From: Hyphomicrobium_A sp963745205
Lineage (GTDB): Bacteria > Pseudomonadota > Alphaproteobacteria > Rhizobiales > Hyphomicrobiaceae
Assembly: GCA_963745205.1 (NCBI GenBank)
Contig: CAVUWX010000032.1
Location: forward strand, 40,384 to 104,383
Direction of reading: 5' to 3'
Length of the DNA stretch: 64,000 nucleotides
Position 1 is the stretch's first letter. Each line of letters starts with the position of its first letter. The notes beneath the pieces were generated by a model. The model was not told the origin of the DNA, did no database searches, and saw only the letters and a list, made by a program, of their open reading frames with translations. The position numbers were made by a program, and so were the translations under genes. This document shows positions 40,208 to 47,445 of this stretch, in pieces.

Positions 40208-40224
40208 GCCGGCAACAACCGTGA
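38689..40224 (+). CDS. IS1182 family transposase
   Basis: 511-residue DDE transposase. The N-terminal DUF772-type region has GFHPSVLLKLYIYGYLNRVQSS and LLWLLGRLVPDHKTIADFR. The catalytic domain has SVAIDGSKFKAVNN (first Asp), VADRGYFNSPEI (second Asp) and a late Glu in RRETVEHPFGTIKARMG. A Cys-rich insert CRLKPHC is typical. ATG 38689 is chosen because the frame upstream runs into the left repeat. The stop codon lies 17 bases outside the right inverted repeat, so the last residues come from the repeat and the flanking DNA. Confidence 0.92.
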   Translation: MKRFVEGADRGQGTLLPECLDDWIEEENPVRVIDAFVDALDLAGLGFDGIEPAATGRPGFHPSVLLKLYIYGYLNRVQSSRRLEREAGRNLELLWLLGRLVPDHKTIADFRKDNGPGLRQVCTRFVELCRELGLLATASVAIDGSKFKAVNNRDRNFTKGKVERRRVQLEESVARYLAQLDTADRQEPTEALAAKAKHLKEKLAKLDGEMKRLAAYERKMLASPDQQISLTDPDSRSMATSGRGSGVVGYNVQVAVETDNHLIVTHEVTISGSDRSQLARIGKAAKAVMRTDTLEAVADRGYFNSPEILECHEAGITVTLPKPMTSGAKSEGRFGKQDFVYLPHADVYRCPAGEHLKYRYSNEEDGKELRRYRTTACSNCRLKPHCTTGPERRITRWEHEHVLDAVQQRLDANPNAMRQRRETVEHPFGTIKARMGATHFLTKTLPKVAAEMALHVLAYNFIRVMNIVGIKPLMAAITARSASRRLLRAVGDPYGSVFTRPRPKADRRQQP

Positions 40225-40241
40225 GGAAAGTCACGATAACC

Positions 40242-40715
40242 ATGAAGAACTGCAAGACCGCCTCGACGGAAGGAAAAGGCGGAGCCTCTCCCTCCCAGCT
40301 GATCGACGCTCGCATCAAGGAGCTCGCCGACTGGCGCGGTGAGGCGCTCGCGCGGGTCCGCGCGCTCATCAGAGAGGCCGACCCCGAAGTGATCGAAGAG
40401 GTGAAATGGAGAAAGCCGTCGAACGCGATGTTAGGCGTTCCGGTGTGGGAGCACGCCGGCATCATCTGCACCGGCGAGACGTACAAGGCCGTCGTGAAGC
40501 TGACCTTCGCCAAGGGCGCCGCGCTTGAAGACCCTTCGGGCCTCTTCAACTCCAGCCTCGAAGGCAACGTGAGGCGCGCCATCGATATCCATGTGGGCGA
40601 CAAGATCGATGCAAAGGCGTTGGTCGCGCTCATTCGCGCCGCCGTGGCGCTGAACACGTCCAAGCGCGCTGCCGCTCGCCCCGTCCGCTCTCGGAAGAGA
40701 CCCAAGGGCGCTTGA
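40242..40715 (+). CDS. DUF1801 domain protein (YdhG-like)
   Basis: 157 residues with the DUF1801 core: IDARIKELADWRGEALARVRALIREADPEVIEEVKWRKP and GETYKAVVKLTFAKGAALEDP. Function unknown. The C-terminal end is Arg/Lys-rich. ATG 42 bases from the IS1182 end is chosen; GTG 40221 is also in frame. Insertion of the IS immediately upstream has probably replaced its promoter. Confidence 0.82.
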   Translation: MKNCKTASTEGKGGASPSQLIDARIKELADWRGEALARVRALIREADPEVIEEVKWRKPSNAMLGVPVWEHAGIICTGETYKAVVKLTFAKGAALEDPSGLFNSSLEGNVRRAIDIHVGDKIDAKALVALIRAAVALNTSKRAAARPVRSRKRPKGA

Positions 40716-40957
40716 GCGCGAGGCTCAACTCGCCGGCTAAATTCGAAGCTGGGGCGCTTCTGCCCTTCGAGCGCCGCATTTGCGCGACGGATCGTGCGCG
40801 GCTCCTCCGTTGTCACCTCGAATCGCAGGGAACAAAGCCACAGCGCTGTCCATTTTTTGCAGGAATTCCCTGCTGTTTTCTGCGTCTCGTCCCGCCGTCG
40901 CATCGGCCGGCAGCAGAACCGGCTTCGCGCGGCACATGATCAGAAGGAGCATAACCC

Positions 40958-41290
40958 GTGACAATGCGAAAGTTTATCGTTCCGCTTCTCTGCGCCAGCC
41001 TGCTGGCTTCCTCGCTGCCCGTCGCCTCAGCCAATGCCGCCCCGTTGGCGACGCCGGCCGTCGCCGCCCACGACGGCCTCACGCTCGTCCGTTGGGGTCG
41101 CGGACCCGGTCCGTTGGGCATCTTCGGCGCCATCGTTGCCGGCACGCTGGTCGCAGCCGCCATCACCGATCATCGCGCGCGCCACGAGGACATGGAGCAC
41201 TGCGCGGCGGACTTCCGTTCCTTCGACTGGCGCACCGGCACCTACATCAACCGCTACGGTGAGGAGCGCGTCTGCCCTTACCTGCGCTAG
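40958..41290 (+). CDS. BA14K-like secreted protein
   Basis: 110 residues with a signal peptide (FIVPLLCASLLASSLPVASANA), a Gly/Ala-rich hydrophobic segment and the BA14K-type C-terminus CAADFRSFDWRTGTYINRYGEERVCPYL. Related proteins in Brucella are immunoreactive envelope proteins with lectin-like activity. GTG 40958 is chosen, with SD AAGGAG eight bases upstream; ATG 40964 is the alternative. A strong terminator follows. Confidence 0.78.
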   Translation: MTMRKFIVPLLCASLLASSLPVASANAAPLATPAVAAHDGLTLVRWGRGPGPLGIFGAIVAGTLVAAAITDHRARHEDMEHCAADFRSFDWRTGTYINRYGEERVCPYLR

Positions 41291-41316
41291 CAACGCCCAG
41301 GGCCCGCATGGACTGC

Positions 41317-41346
41317 AAGGCGCCGGTTGCACAACCGGCGCCTTTC
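41317..41346 (+). terminator. Intrinsic terminator after the BA14K-like gene
   Basis: Perfect 12-base stem AAGGCGCCGGTT / AACCGGCGCCTT with GCAC loop, followed by T and C. The rest of the gap 41347-41624 shows no gene. Confidence 0.85.
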
Positions 41347-41624
41347 GCACTCTAGGACACGGCGCATCGTCGCAGTGGGCACTCGCGCCCCATTGTCATC
41401 ACGCCTGCCTGCACACTTGCGCTCAACCCGGCGTTCGCCACACGGCGGCCGATTGCAGACACCTATCGTGTAAGGAAGCAAATCGGGATCCGGGGACTGC
41501 ACGGGTGCGTGAAGCGCAGCGGCTGGCGAGAATGCGGCCGTCGATGCTGACCGCGCCGTGATTCCGCAACGGGACGTGAGCTGTGCGCAGCCGTCCCGAC
41601 AAACGCTACATACCTGGAGTGAAC

Positions 41625-42293
41625 ATGATGAAGCGGCTCTCAACCGCGGCGATCGGCTTTGCGTTCGCGTGCTCAATCGGCTCTGCTCAGGCGAGCCCGT
41701 ACTTCGGCTTCGACGGGCGTCACTATGGCGAGTTGGAGAACGCGCCGGACTTCGGCCGGTCGAAGACAGTTGAGCACGGCAAGCTCGATCATGCCGATGC
41801 ACCGCGTAAGTGCCTCAAGCCAGAAATCCGCGCGTTGCTGGAAAAGGTCGAGGACGTGTTCGGACCGGTGGAGGTGATCTCGACCTGCCGGCCGGGCGCG
41901 ACCATCGCTGGCAGCGGGCGCCCCTCGCGGCACGCGAGCGGCAACGCCGTCGACTTCGAGGCCGGCGGCAGGAAGGCTTCGATCATCACGTGGCTCGTAG
42001 CCAATCACCACACCGGCGGCACCATGACCTACTCCGATATGAGCCACATTCACATCGACATCGGTCCGTACTTCGTGGCGCTGGCAGCTCCGTCGGGAGG
42101 TGGTGGCATGCGCACTGCGAGCCGCGGCACCCGCGGCGCACGCTACGCGGCGGACTATGGCCGCGATTACGCGGGAAGCTCGCGCCGCTATGCGGCCGAG
42201 ACTTTGTCGGCCATGCGCGAATACGCATACGGCTACGGCCGCGGCGAGAGCGGCTCGCAATACAGCAACGGCTACGCTGCGATCTACCGTTAG
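41625..42293 (+). CDS. Secreted peptidase M15-like (DUF882/YcbK) protein
   Basis: 222 residues. Signal peptide (LSTAAIGFAFACSIGSAQAS), then a domain resembling the zinc D-Ala-D-Ala peptidase fold of family M15. The metal-ligand pattern is visible as SRHASGNAVDFEAGG (H, D) and SHIHIDIG (H). The last 60 residues are Arg/Tyr/Gly-rich and probably disordered. ATG 41625 has GGAG five bases upstream. A likely role is in peptidoglycan trimming or recognition in the periplasm. Confidence 0.72.
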   Translation: MMKRLSTAAIGFAFACSIGSAQASPYFGFDGRHYGELENAPDFGRSKTVEHGKLDHADAPRKCLKPEIRALLEKVEDVFGPVEVISTCRPGATIAGSGRPSRHASGNAVDFEAGGRKASIITWLVANHHTGGTMTYSDMSHIHIDIGPYFVALAAPSGGGGMRTASRGTRGARYAADYGRDYAGSSRRYAAETLSAMREYAYGYGRGESGSQYSNGYAAIYR

Positions 42294-42331
42294 AGGAGAA
42301 GGCAGCGGAAGCTGAGCTTGGCTGCGCTGCA

Positions 42332-42363
42332 ACGAGGCGTCAGGCGGTTGCCTGATGCCTCGT
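42332..42363 (+). terminator. Hairpin after the M15-like gene
   Basis: 14-base stem ACGAGGCGTCAGGC / GCCTGATGCCTCGT with one G-T pair and a GGTT loop, 38 bases after the stop codon. There is no U tract, so termination may be weak or the hairpin may protect the 3' end. Confidence 0.55.
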
Positions 42364-42748
42364 AACGCCTACGGCGAAGCGTCGTGCGCGAGCTGCGCCG
42401 AGCTGCCTACGCGCCTTGCAACTCCACCCTCGCCACAATCGGGCGGGTTACGGATTGTTGCTCCGCTCGGCCATATGCTCCGGGCTCGCCTTAGGCGTGC
42501 ACAAGGCCCGAGATTCCGGCAGTTTAGCGGTCACTTTGTAACCTTCTGAAGCGCCGCGAGAGGTGGTCGGAGCAGCCCGGCTTCGCCTTGCCTTTCGCTT
42601 TTGCTCGGTCCATATAGGGCCGATCGAACACGCCTTGGTTCACGATACGGCGGCGCTTGATGCGTCGACACTGGACGTCTCCATCGCGCGATTTGATGTC
42701 CTCCGTCATCCGTCGGAGGGGATTGCCTTTTTGCTTTGGAGGCATTGG

Positions 42749-42955
42749 ATGGCAAACGGCACTGTGAAGTGGTTCAACGGCCAGAAGGGCTACGGCTTCA
42801 TCCAGCCGGATGAGGGCGGCAACGACGTCTTCGTGCACATCTCCGCTGTCGAGCGCGCCGGTCTTTCGACCCTGCGCGAGGGACAGAAGGTTGGGTACGA
42901 GACCGAGACCGGCCGCAACGGCAAGGTCGCGGCGGTCAACTTGCGCCCTCTCTAA
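42749..42955 (+). CDS. Cold-shock protein (CspA family)
   Basis: 68-residue OB-fold RNA/ssDNA-binding protein. RNP1 is KGYGFI and RNP2 VFVHIS, preceded by GTVKWFNGQ. SD GGAGG lies six bases before the ATG. The preceding 385 bases (42364-42748) contain no gene and could include a long 5' leader, as cold-shock mRNAs often have. Another cold-shock-linked gene, infA, follows. Confidence 0.95.
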   Translation: MANGTVKWFNGQKGYGFIQPDEGGNDVFVHISAVERAGLSTLREGQKVGYETETGRNGKVAAVNLRPL

Positions 42956-42979
42956 GAACCGCGGAGCATTTCCGCTTTA

Positions 42980-43005
42980 AGGGGAGCAGCCTAGCCTGCT
43001 CCCCT
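42980..43005 (+). terminator. Hairpin between csp and infA
   Basis: 10-base perfect stem AGGGGAGCAG / CTGCTCCCCT with a six-base loop, 24 bases after the csp stop. It lacks a U tract, so it may be a partial terminator between csp and infA. Confidence 0.55.
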
Positions 43006-43072
43006 ACCATTATGAGGGCACGATGACGGCGCCGCTGCAGCGCGGTCACGACGCCCTCGAACAGGAGACTTG

Positions 43073-43357
43073 ATGGCGAAGGAAGAGATGCTGGAGTTCG
43101 AGGGCGTGGTCGCGGAGGTGCTTCCCGACGCCCGCTGTCGCGTCAAGCTCGACAATGGCCACGAGGTGATCGCCTATACCTCGGGACGCATGAAGAAGAA
43201 CCGCATCCGCATTCTCGCCGGTGACAAAGTGACGGTTGAAATGACGCCCTACGACCTGACCAAGGGCCGCATCAACTTCCGCCACAAGGACGTGCGCTCC
43301 GGGCCGCCGGGTGGGGGACCGTCGCGTGCAGGCGCCGGCGGGATGCGCCGCCGCTGA
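43073..43357 (+). CDS. infA: Translation initiation factor IF-1
   Basis: S1/OB-fold factor binding the ribosomal A site. MAKEEMLEFEGVVAEVLPDARCRVKLDNGHEV...YTSGRMKKNRIRI is the standard IF-1 core (about 72 residues). The C-terminus continues with about 20 Gly/Arg/Pro-rich residues not found in E. coli IF-1. ATG 43073 has AGGAG five bases upstream. Alphaproteobacteria often carry more than one infA, and this extended form may be the accessory copy. Confidence 0.93.
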   Translation: MAKEEMLEFEGVVAEVLPDARCRVKLDNGHEVIAYTSGRMKKNRIRILAGDKVTVEMTPYDLTKGRINFRHKDVRSGPPGGGPSRAGAGGMRRR

Positions 43358-43414
43358 GCGGGGTTTAGCTTCGTTCCTAAGCGCAGCAGGACTTCCAGAC
43401 GACCGGGCTTGCGG

Positions 43415-44441
43415 TTACTTGCGATTCTGTTTGCGGGATGACCCTCGCTGCCGGAGTGCCAGCGGCAGCTTCGATTGACGTACGTCGCGCTTTATCTCGC
43501 GCAGAGAAGCGTCAATGCTTTTCTTCCATTTTGGCCCGCGATTCCGCGCATCATCGAGTGCGTCTTCAAACGCCAGGCTGTCCGTCTCGACGAAGACGTC
43601 GATGAGGTCCTTTGCCTGCTTCAGGTCCTTATTGCGCTTTGTCGAATGCGACTTGCGCTCTTGGGCAACAAGAAGCTTGTGGATCGCATACCGCATCGGC
43701 GGGGGCACGCTGATGAGAACACCTGGACCGTAGAGCGCCACGGCTTCGATGCTCTCCTCTGCGAGATACTCCATGAATGTAAGCGCCTCCGCCGAGCATT
43801 GGAGAGCGTCAACGAGCACGGGTGATTTCCTCCCGCGGCCAAACTTAGTCAGGACGTCGACTTGAAAATTGTTTGCCGCTTTGAAAACTTTCGGGAGGAC
43901 ATCCTCTCGAACTCATGTGTGCCTTGAAGGTGGGGTCTGCGCGTTGAAGAATTTTCTCTAGGTCTTGCGGCTCAGCCTTGGCGACGAACGTCGAGATCAA
44001 CAAGTCAGCATCGTTAGTCATCAAGGCACTTGAGGGTAGGTATGCGCCCACCAAGCACGGATAGGATTGGTAGGCGGCGGTGCCGACCAGAACTACGCCC
44101 TGTTTGAACAGTCCGGCATTGGCGATGACTTCCAGAACTCGACCGAGTGGGAGAGATGGACCGGGAATGTATGCTTTCTTCAAAGCCGAAACCGTAGTGC
44201 GCAGTTCCCGAGCGCGGACAGCGGCTTGACGGATCTCCTCAGCTTTCACTTGAGCGGTAGAGTCATCGGCAGGGCCGAGAGATTTTTGATGCCGCTTCGA
44301 CCCGTCTTTCGTCGTGACATAGAGGTAGTCTTTGCCCTTTATTTTTCGAACTGAGACCGAACCGTGCTCAACGTCGGCGAGACCGACATTCTGGAGCAGA
44401 TCGGCATACAGCGTCTGAAGGCTGAGCGGGATTGGCCGCAT
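43415..44441 (-). pseudogene. Nucleotidyltransferase-fold protein (GSU2403-like), frameshifted
   Basis: Two abutting reading frames form one protein of about 340 residues. The first part (from ATG 44441) includes KIKGKDYLYVTTKDGSKRHQ and VLVGTAAYQSYPCLVGAYLP...NDADLLIS, a nucleotidyltransferase-like core with an Asp pair. Near 43908 the frame breaks; after a one-base shift the sequence continues REDVLPKVFKAANNFQVDVL...LVDALQCSAEALTFMEYL to the TAA at 43415. The pattern resembles GSU2403-family proteins, whose function is unknown. Either a sequence error or an inactivated gene. Tandem dyads lie directly at its start codon. Confidence 0.65.
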
Positions 44442-44442
44442 G

Positions 44443-44512
44443 GTTAGATACAATTCTCATTTTCTGTATCTAACCTGGGCGTTAGATACAATTCTCATTT
44501 TTTGTATCTAAC
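44443..44512. promoter_or_regulatory. Two tandem 32-base dyads upstream of the nucleotidyltransferase gene
   Basis: Copies at 44443-44474 and 44481-44512, separated by six bases. Each has perfect 10-base arms GTTAGATACA / TGTATCTAAC around ATTCTCATTTTY, and the copies differ at one base. The inner copy ends one base before the start codon ATG 44441 of the minus-strand gene. Position and symmetry fit an autoregulatory operator that would also cover the promoter. Confidence 0.7.
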
Positions 44513-44634
44513 CCTCGCCGTGTGCTGCGTCAACGGCACTCGCCTGAGCTGATGTTGTGGACTCCCCACAGGTTGCAAGCACACGACATAGTTCAGCCTA
44601 GGTTGCGCCACGCGAATCAGAAAATTTCGCGGAC

Positions 44635-45378
44635 ATGTGTGCATATCAAAGTTGGTACTTCCGCCGTTCGGTGGCGTCCGCGCTGGTCGGCGTTCTGGCT
44701 CTCATACCCCTCCTGCTGCTCCCGGCGCGCCATTCGGCCGCCTACAGCGGGCCTCCCCAAAATCTGCTCCCGCAAAACGCGCTTACTGGCAGGGTCCGCG
44801 TGATCGACGGCGATACCATCGAGATCGCCGGCCGCCATGTGCGCCTCGAAGGCATCGACGCGCCCGAGACCGCCCAGACCTGCGGGCGCTGGCTCATCGG
44901 CACCTGGCCCTGCGGCAAGGTGGCGAGCGACGTGCTCGAGAAGCTCATCGGCGGCCAAACCGTTTCCTGCGAAAGCCGCGGCCTCGACAAATACGGGCGC
45001 ACCCTCGGCGTCTGTTTCGTTGCCGGCCGCGACATCAACGCGGAGATGGTGCGCGAAGGATATGCCTGGGCCTTTGTCAAATACTCGAGCAGCTACGTGC
45101 GCGAGGAAGCCGAGGCGCGTGCGCTCCGCATTGGCATCTGGCAGGGCAAGGCCGAGCCCGCCTGGGAGTTTCGCGCGCACCGCTGGGCCGGTGCCGAGCA
45201 GGTCGCGCCCAACGGCTGCGCCATCAAGGGCAACGTGACCGCGCACGGCCGCATCTACCACATGCCGTGGAGCCCCTGGTACGGCAGGATCAAAATCGAC
45301 GAGACGAAGGGCAAACGCTGGTTCTGCACCGAGGCCGAGGCGCTCGCCGCCGGTTGGCGCCCCGCCGCCGTTCACTAA
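44635..45378 (+). CDS. Thermonuclease family protein (SNase)
   Basis: 247 residues. An N-terminal membrane anchor or signal (VASALVGVLALIPLLLLPARHSAA) is followed by a staphylococcal nuclease fold: VRVIDGDTIEIAGRHVRLEGIDAPETAQTC with the metal and catalytic Asp/Arg, and GLDKYGRTLGVCFV. The C-terminal 60 residues (CAIKGNVTAHGRIYHMPWSPWYGRIKIDETKGKRWFC) form the sunset-type extension seen in many alphaproteobacterial copies. Probably a secreted or periplasmic nuclease. Confidence 0.9.
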   Translation: MCAYQSWYFRRSVASALVGVLALIPLLLLPARHSAAYSGPPQNLLPQNALTGRVRVIDGDTIEIAGRHVRLEGIDAPETAQTCGRWLIGTWPCGKVASDVLEKLIGGQTVSCESRGLDKYGRTLGVCFVAGRDINAEMVREGYAWAFVKYSSSYVREEAEARALRIGIWQGKAEPAWEFRAHRWAGAEQVAPNGCAIKGNVTAHGRIYHMPWSPWYGRIKIDETKGKRWFCTEAEALAAGWRPAAVH

Positions 45379-45482
45379 CGAGTTCTCTACCGCACAACGA
45401 CAAAGCGCGGCGATCCTTAGGATTTACCGTTCCTGAAGGGCCGCCCGCTAGTCTTCCGCCCTCGCCTTCGAGAGGTAGGGAC

Positions 45483-46322
45483 GTGAATTTTGCCATGGCG
45501 AAAACGCTGGGCCGGACCATCGTCAGGCATCCTTGGTCGAGCTTGCGCGACGCATTGCTGCTTTCGAGCTTCATGGCGTTTGCCGTGCTGGTCGCGTGGC
45601 GCTACGACCTCTTCGCGTTCTTGACGTCGCTAGCCGATCCGCAACGAGAGATATCGCCGCCCGAGGCGGTGCTTCTGACCATCCTTTTCATCGCCTGCGT
45701 CTACTCATTCATCTCCCGCCGGCTGGCGGAAAATCGCCTGGACGCATTGGGCGCCTCCGAGCTCGCTGGTGAGATGCGCAGGCTGCGCGAGCTCGCGATG
45801 CAGGATCCGCTGACCCGGCTTCCCAACCGCCGCGCGCTGCTGTCGGGCCTCGAGGCCGCCACCGCTGCGTGCAATTCCGGCGATCGCCGCCACGCGTTCT
45901 TCATCCTCGACCTCAACGGCTTTAAGCGCGTCAACGACTTGTGCGGCCATACCGTGGGCGATCACGTCCTGCAGTTGGTGGTCGAGCGTTTCCGCGGCGT
46001 CGCGCGCCCCACTGACCTGCTCGCGCGTCTCGGCGGCGACGAGTTCGCCGTGCTCTCCTATGACGTCGACCGCAGCGCGGCGATCGCCATCGGCAATCGC
46101 TTCGTGGGCGCTCTCGTCAACGGAATTTCCACCGATGGACACCTGCACGAGCTCGGCGTCGCGATAGGCGCCACCCTGCTCCCCGATGACGGCTCGACCT
46201 CAGAGGCGATACTGCACAACGCCGACGTGGCGATGTACCGGGCGAAGGCGCAGGAGGGTTCCGCGCTCGTGTTCTTCGGCGCGGCATCCGAGGAGCTGCG
46301 TAGCGTGCGCGAGGCCGGCTGA
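45483..46322 (+). CDS. Membrane diguanylate cyclase (GGDEF)
   Basis: 279 residues. Two N-terminal transmembrane helices (ALLLSSFMAFAVLVAWRY and AVLLTILFIACVYSFI) precede a GGDEF domain: DPLTRLPNRRALL, FFILDLNGFKRVND and the active motif RLGGDEFAV. The motif is intact, so c-di-GMP synthesis is expected. No RxxD inhibitory site is obvious before the motif. GTG 45483 has a GGTAGGG purine run upstream; ATG 45495 is the alternative. Confidence 0.9.
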   Translation: MNFAMAKTLGRTIVRHPWSSLRDALLLSSFMAFAVLVAWRYDLFAFLTSLADPQREISPPEAVLLTILFIACVYSFISRRLAENRLDALGASELAGEMRRLRELAMQDPLTRLPNRRALLSGLEAATAACNSGDRRHAFFILDLNGFKRVNDLCGHTVGDHVLQLVVERFRGVARPTDLLARLGGDEFAVLSYDVDRSAAIAIGNRFVGALVNGISTDGHLHELGVAIGATLLPDDGSTSEAILHNADVAMYRAKAQEGSALVFFGAASEELRSVREAG

Positions 46323-46400
46323 AACCTCCAGCGCCCAGGCTCGTATAACCGTAGCCCGCAGGCGTCGCGTCCCCCGCTTAGTCTAGAGCTTCGGGTACCT

Positions 46401-47099
46401 TCAGCCGTTCGCCGCCTGCTGGCAGATTTTCGGCATCGGATTGCCGGTGAACCAGAGCTCGTAGCTGTTGGGCGCGTTCGTGCGCGCCCACTCCGTCGCC
46501 GAGATGTCCTTCACCGCGAGTTGGAGTCCGAGCGTGCCGAAGAGCCCCACGATCTGCGTCGCCCGGTCTTTGTCCTCGGCGTGGAAGAAGCGCAGCTCCT
46601 GGTTGGAGCCGGCATAACCGGGGAAAGTGCGGACGCCGGGAAAGATGATCGAGGCCTTATCGGCATCCTTGAACGCCTCGCGCAAGCGCACGAGGCAGGT
46701 GTAGTCGTCATCGTTCGGCACGTGAACGAAGACGCGCGCCGGACGCCGCTCCAGCGCCACCCGGTAGGCGGTCTCGACATCCGGATTTTCCTTCGACGCG
46801 TTCTGGATCGCCACCTCGAGCATCGGCAGCAGCTCCTTGTTCTGCGCGCTCGTCGCGTAGTCGATCTGGGCTGCGATAAACTCCACCGGCACCTTGCCGT
46901 TCTTGGCGAGGTACTCGAACATGGCGATGCCGTACTTCTGCTTCTCCGGCGAGGCGTCGGTGACGAGATCGATCATGCCTTTGAGGTCATTGACGTTCTG
47001 CTGCCAGCGTGTCCAGTACCAGCCCATGCCGGCGACGGTGAGCGGCACCAGCACGATCGACAGCATCTTGAACAGCGCGTCCCACCAATCGCTGTCCAT
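46401..47099 (-). CDS. Hypothetical membrane-anchored protein
   Basis: 232 residues with one N-terminal transmembrane segment (MLSIVLVPLTVAGMGWYW), a short helical stretch, then a soluble domain containing RPARVFVHVPNDDDYTCLVRLREAFKDAD and YELWFTGNP. A response-regulator-like or Rossmann-like core is possible but not shown. ATG 47099 is chosen; GTG 47111 or starts further upstream are in frame. Confidence 0.6.
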   Translation of the reverse strand: MDSDWWDALFKMLSIVLVPLTVAGMGWYWTRWQQNVNDLKGMIDLVTDASPEKQKYGIAMFEYLAKNGKVPVEFIAAQIDYATSAQNKELLPMLEVAIQNASKENPDVETAYRVALERRPARVFVHVPNDDDYTCLVRLREAFKDADKASIIFPGVRTFPGYAGSNQELRFFHAEDKDRATQIVGLFGTLGLQLAVKDISATEWARTNAPNSYELWFTGNPMPKICQQAANG

Positions 47100-47445
47100 C
47101 TTGAATTTCACTTTCGGCAACCCCCGTGCGTATCTCGATGACGAGCGCGCACGATAGCGCAGGCGCCCGGCTAGTCTCTTCGCTTTGCGGCGCATTCCCC
47201 AATTCAAAAGCGGCATTGCCGTGACCGCACGGCGTAATGTTCCGCGCATCGAGCTATCGCGATGGTTAACGGTCAAGGGTCCTCGCTCGCGGTTGTCGCG
47301 TTCGCGCGATTGGTAGCCGAGCTTCGCGGCAAACGCAGGGCCGAGGGCTCATTCATTGGTCGCGGCACAAGAACGTAAGCGGTAGCGCATCTTGGCGGAC
47401 GTGGATAATGTCCCGGCGCTATTGCGCTCAGCCTTCGGTCTCCTC

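Noticed and set aside
44443..44512. Tandem repeats as a minimal CRISPR array
   Set aside because: Only two copies, six-base spacer, internal dyad covering the whole unit and no cas genes.
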